From assembly GCA_013298485.1 (NCBI GenBank), contig JAAFHS010000150.1:1-6594 (forward strand): a DNA stretch of 6,594 nucleotides. The letters are read 5' to 3'. The notes under the pieces are model-generated. The model had not been told where the DNA came from, made no database searches, and worked only from the letters and a program-made list of their open reading frames with translations. This DNA is from Rhodobacterales bacterium. GTDB lineage: Bacteria > Pseudomonadota > Alphaproteobacteria > Rhodobacterales > Rhodobacteraceae. Each line of letters begins with the position of its first letter. Within the stretch, counting starts at the first letter, position 1. Of this stretch, positions 5,565 to 6,594 are shown piece by piece. The position numbers were made by a program, and so were the translations under genes.

Positions 5565-6594
5565 ATGACCAAGTTTCTGCTGACGGCCAGCGTCGTCGCA
5601 CTATCGGCAAGCAGCGCAGTTGCGGGCGGCATTGACCGTTCGGGCCAGGGGATTGGCATTCTGTTCGAAAAGGACAGGCTGGTCGAATTGTCATTTGGCT
5701 ATGTCTCTCCGGACCTGCCGGGCACCGATCTTACGGGTGCGTCCACCGGCGATGTCGCCCGGGGCTATTCCCAGATCGCGCTCAGCTACAAACAGGACAT
5801 CAATGACAAGCTGTCCTTCGCCGTCATCCTGGATCAACCCTTCGGTGCGGATGTCCTTTATGACCCGTCACCCCTTCTGGGCAATACGCGGGTCGATGCA
5901 TCATCCTATGCGCTGACAGGTCTGCTGCGCTATAAGTTCAACGAGAATTTCAGTGTGCACGGCGGCCTGCGCGCCCAGCAGGCCGAGGCGAGCATTGATC
6001 TGCGCGGGGCGGCCTATCAAGGACTGAATGGTTACAGCGTAGATCTGGCAAGCGATCTGGGCGTAGGTTATGTTGTTGGAGTTGCTTACGAACGGCCCGA
6101 CATCGCACTGCGCGTTGCCCTGACCTATAACTCGGAAATACAACATGAGTTCGATACCGTCGAAACTGGCCCCCTGGGAACGGTATCGAGTGTCACCGAC
6201 GTTAGCACACCGCAAAGCATCAACCTTGACTTCCAGACCGGCGTTGCCAAAGACACACTTGTCTTCGGCCAGATTCGCTATGTGGACTGGTCATCACTGA
6301 CGCTTTCCCCCGCAGCTTTTGCGGTACCCACAAGGGGTGCCAGCCTGATCGACATTGAAGACACCACCACCTTCACTCTCGGCGTCGGTCGCAAGTTTAG
6401 TGAAAACTGGTCCGGATCACTGTCGTTCCAGTATGAAAACCGCGACGATGTTTTGGTCTCCCCGCTCGGCCCGTCAAACGGACGCAAGGGCGTGACCCTG
6501 GCCGCGATCTATACGCAGGATAACATCAAGATCACCACTGGGATCAATTACACTGTGCTTGGCGATGTGGACGCCGAGGTTGGAACGCCTGATA
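5565..6594 (+). CDS. FadL-family outer-membrane transport protein, 3' end outside the window
   Basis: Members of the OmpP1/FadL/TodX family are 14-stranded outer-membrane barrels that pass long-chain fatty acids or other hydrophobic compounds. The visible 343 residues start with a Sec signal peptide (MTKFLLTASVVALSASSAVA, cleavage after residue 20). Alternating amphipathic strands follow, for example ELSFGYV (41-47), YSQIALSYKQ (68-77), NFSVHGGLRAQ (128-138), ALRVALTYNS (181-190), TLGVGRKFSENWSGSLSFQYE (271-291). The stretch TPQSINLDFQTGVAKDTLVFG...RYVDWSSL (215-245) is the family's characteristic C-terminal half pattern. Residues 21-36 are short compared with Escherichia coli FadL, whose N-terminal hatch has an NPA motif that is absent here. 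GGAGG (5553-5557) lies 7 bases before the ATG. The frame is open to the window's end; probably about 40 residues are missing. It is divergent from dctP. Family call firm, cargo unknown. Confidence 0.88.
   Translation, partial: MTKFLLTASVVALSASSAVAGGIDRSGQGIGILFEKDRLVELSFGYVSPDLPGTDLTGASTGDVARGYSQIALSYKQDINDKLSFAVILDQPFGADVLYDPSPLLGNTRVDASSYALTGLLRYKFNENFSVHGGLRAQQAEASIDLRGAAYQGLNGYSVDLASDLGVGYVVGVAYERPDIALRVALTYNSEIQHEFDTVETGPLGTVSSVTDVSTPQSINLDFQTGVAKDTLVFGQIRYVDWSSLTLSPAAFAVPTRGASLIDIEDTTTFTLGVGRKFSENWSGSLSFQYENRDDVLVSPLGPSNGRKGVTLAAIYTQDNIKITTGINYTVLGDVDAEVGTPD

Overview
The window reads as ordinary chromosomal DNA from a GC-rich alphaproteobacterium, most likely a member of the Rhodobacterales (Rhodobacter/Roseobacter group). 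The basis is protein resemblance: the TRAP solute receptor looks very like Rhodobacter TakP, and the FadL-type porin has the short N-terminus I associate with that order. Both judgements are from memory; no search was run. I see no phage genes, insertion sequences, CRISPR arrays, rRNA or tRNA genes.

Layout. (1) Bases 1-955 are the 3' part of guaA (GMP synthase), cut by the left edge; the ATP-pyrophosphatase and dimerisation domains are present. (2) A 92-codon ABM-fold putative monooxygenase gene (946-1224) overlaps the end of guaA by 10 bases and is probably translationally coupled to it. (3) Bases 1225-1539 carry no gene; they hold a good sigma70-type promoter, a 10-bp palindrome and a leader hairpin. 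(4) dctQ (1540-2145) and dctM (2142-3857) form a two-gene operon with an ATGA overlap, encoding the membrane half of a TRAP transporter. (5) Two back-to-back hairpin terminators fill the short convergent gap 3858-3995. (6) dctP (5090-3996, minus strand) encodes the matching periplasmic receptor with a Tat-type signal peptide. (7) Bases 5091-5564 are a divergent control region with several perfect dyads and likely promoters for both flanking genes. (8) A FadL-family outer-membrane porin gene starts at 5565 and runs off the right edge.

How the genes work together. DctP would capture a small organic acid, probably a 2-oxoacid such as pyruvate, in the periplasm and deliver it to the DctQM membrane complex for sodium-driven import. 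Receptor and membrane genes are transcribed toward each other from separate promoters, so receptor level can be set independently of permease level. The FadL-type porin may carry hydrophobic molecules across the outer membrane; a functional link to the TRAP system is not shown by the sequence. guaA and its small partner are housekeeping neighbours.

I found no convincing undescribed system. The points most worth a second look are the split convergent TRAP arrangement, the dyad-rich dctP/porin control region, the leader hairpin before dctQ, and a GAPxL repeat tail on DctM.
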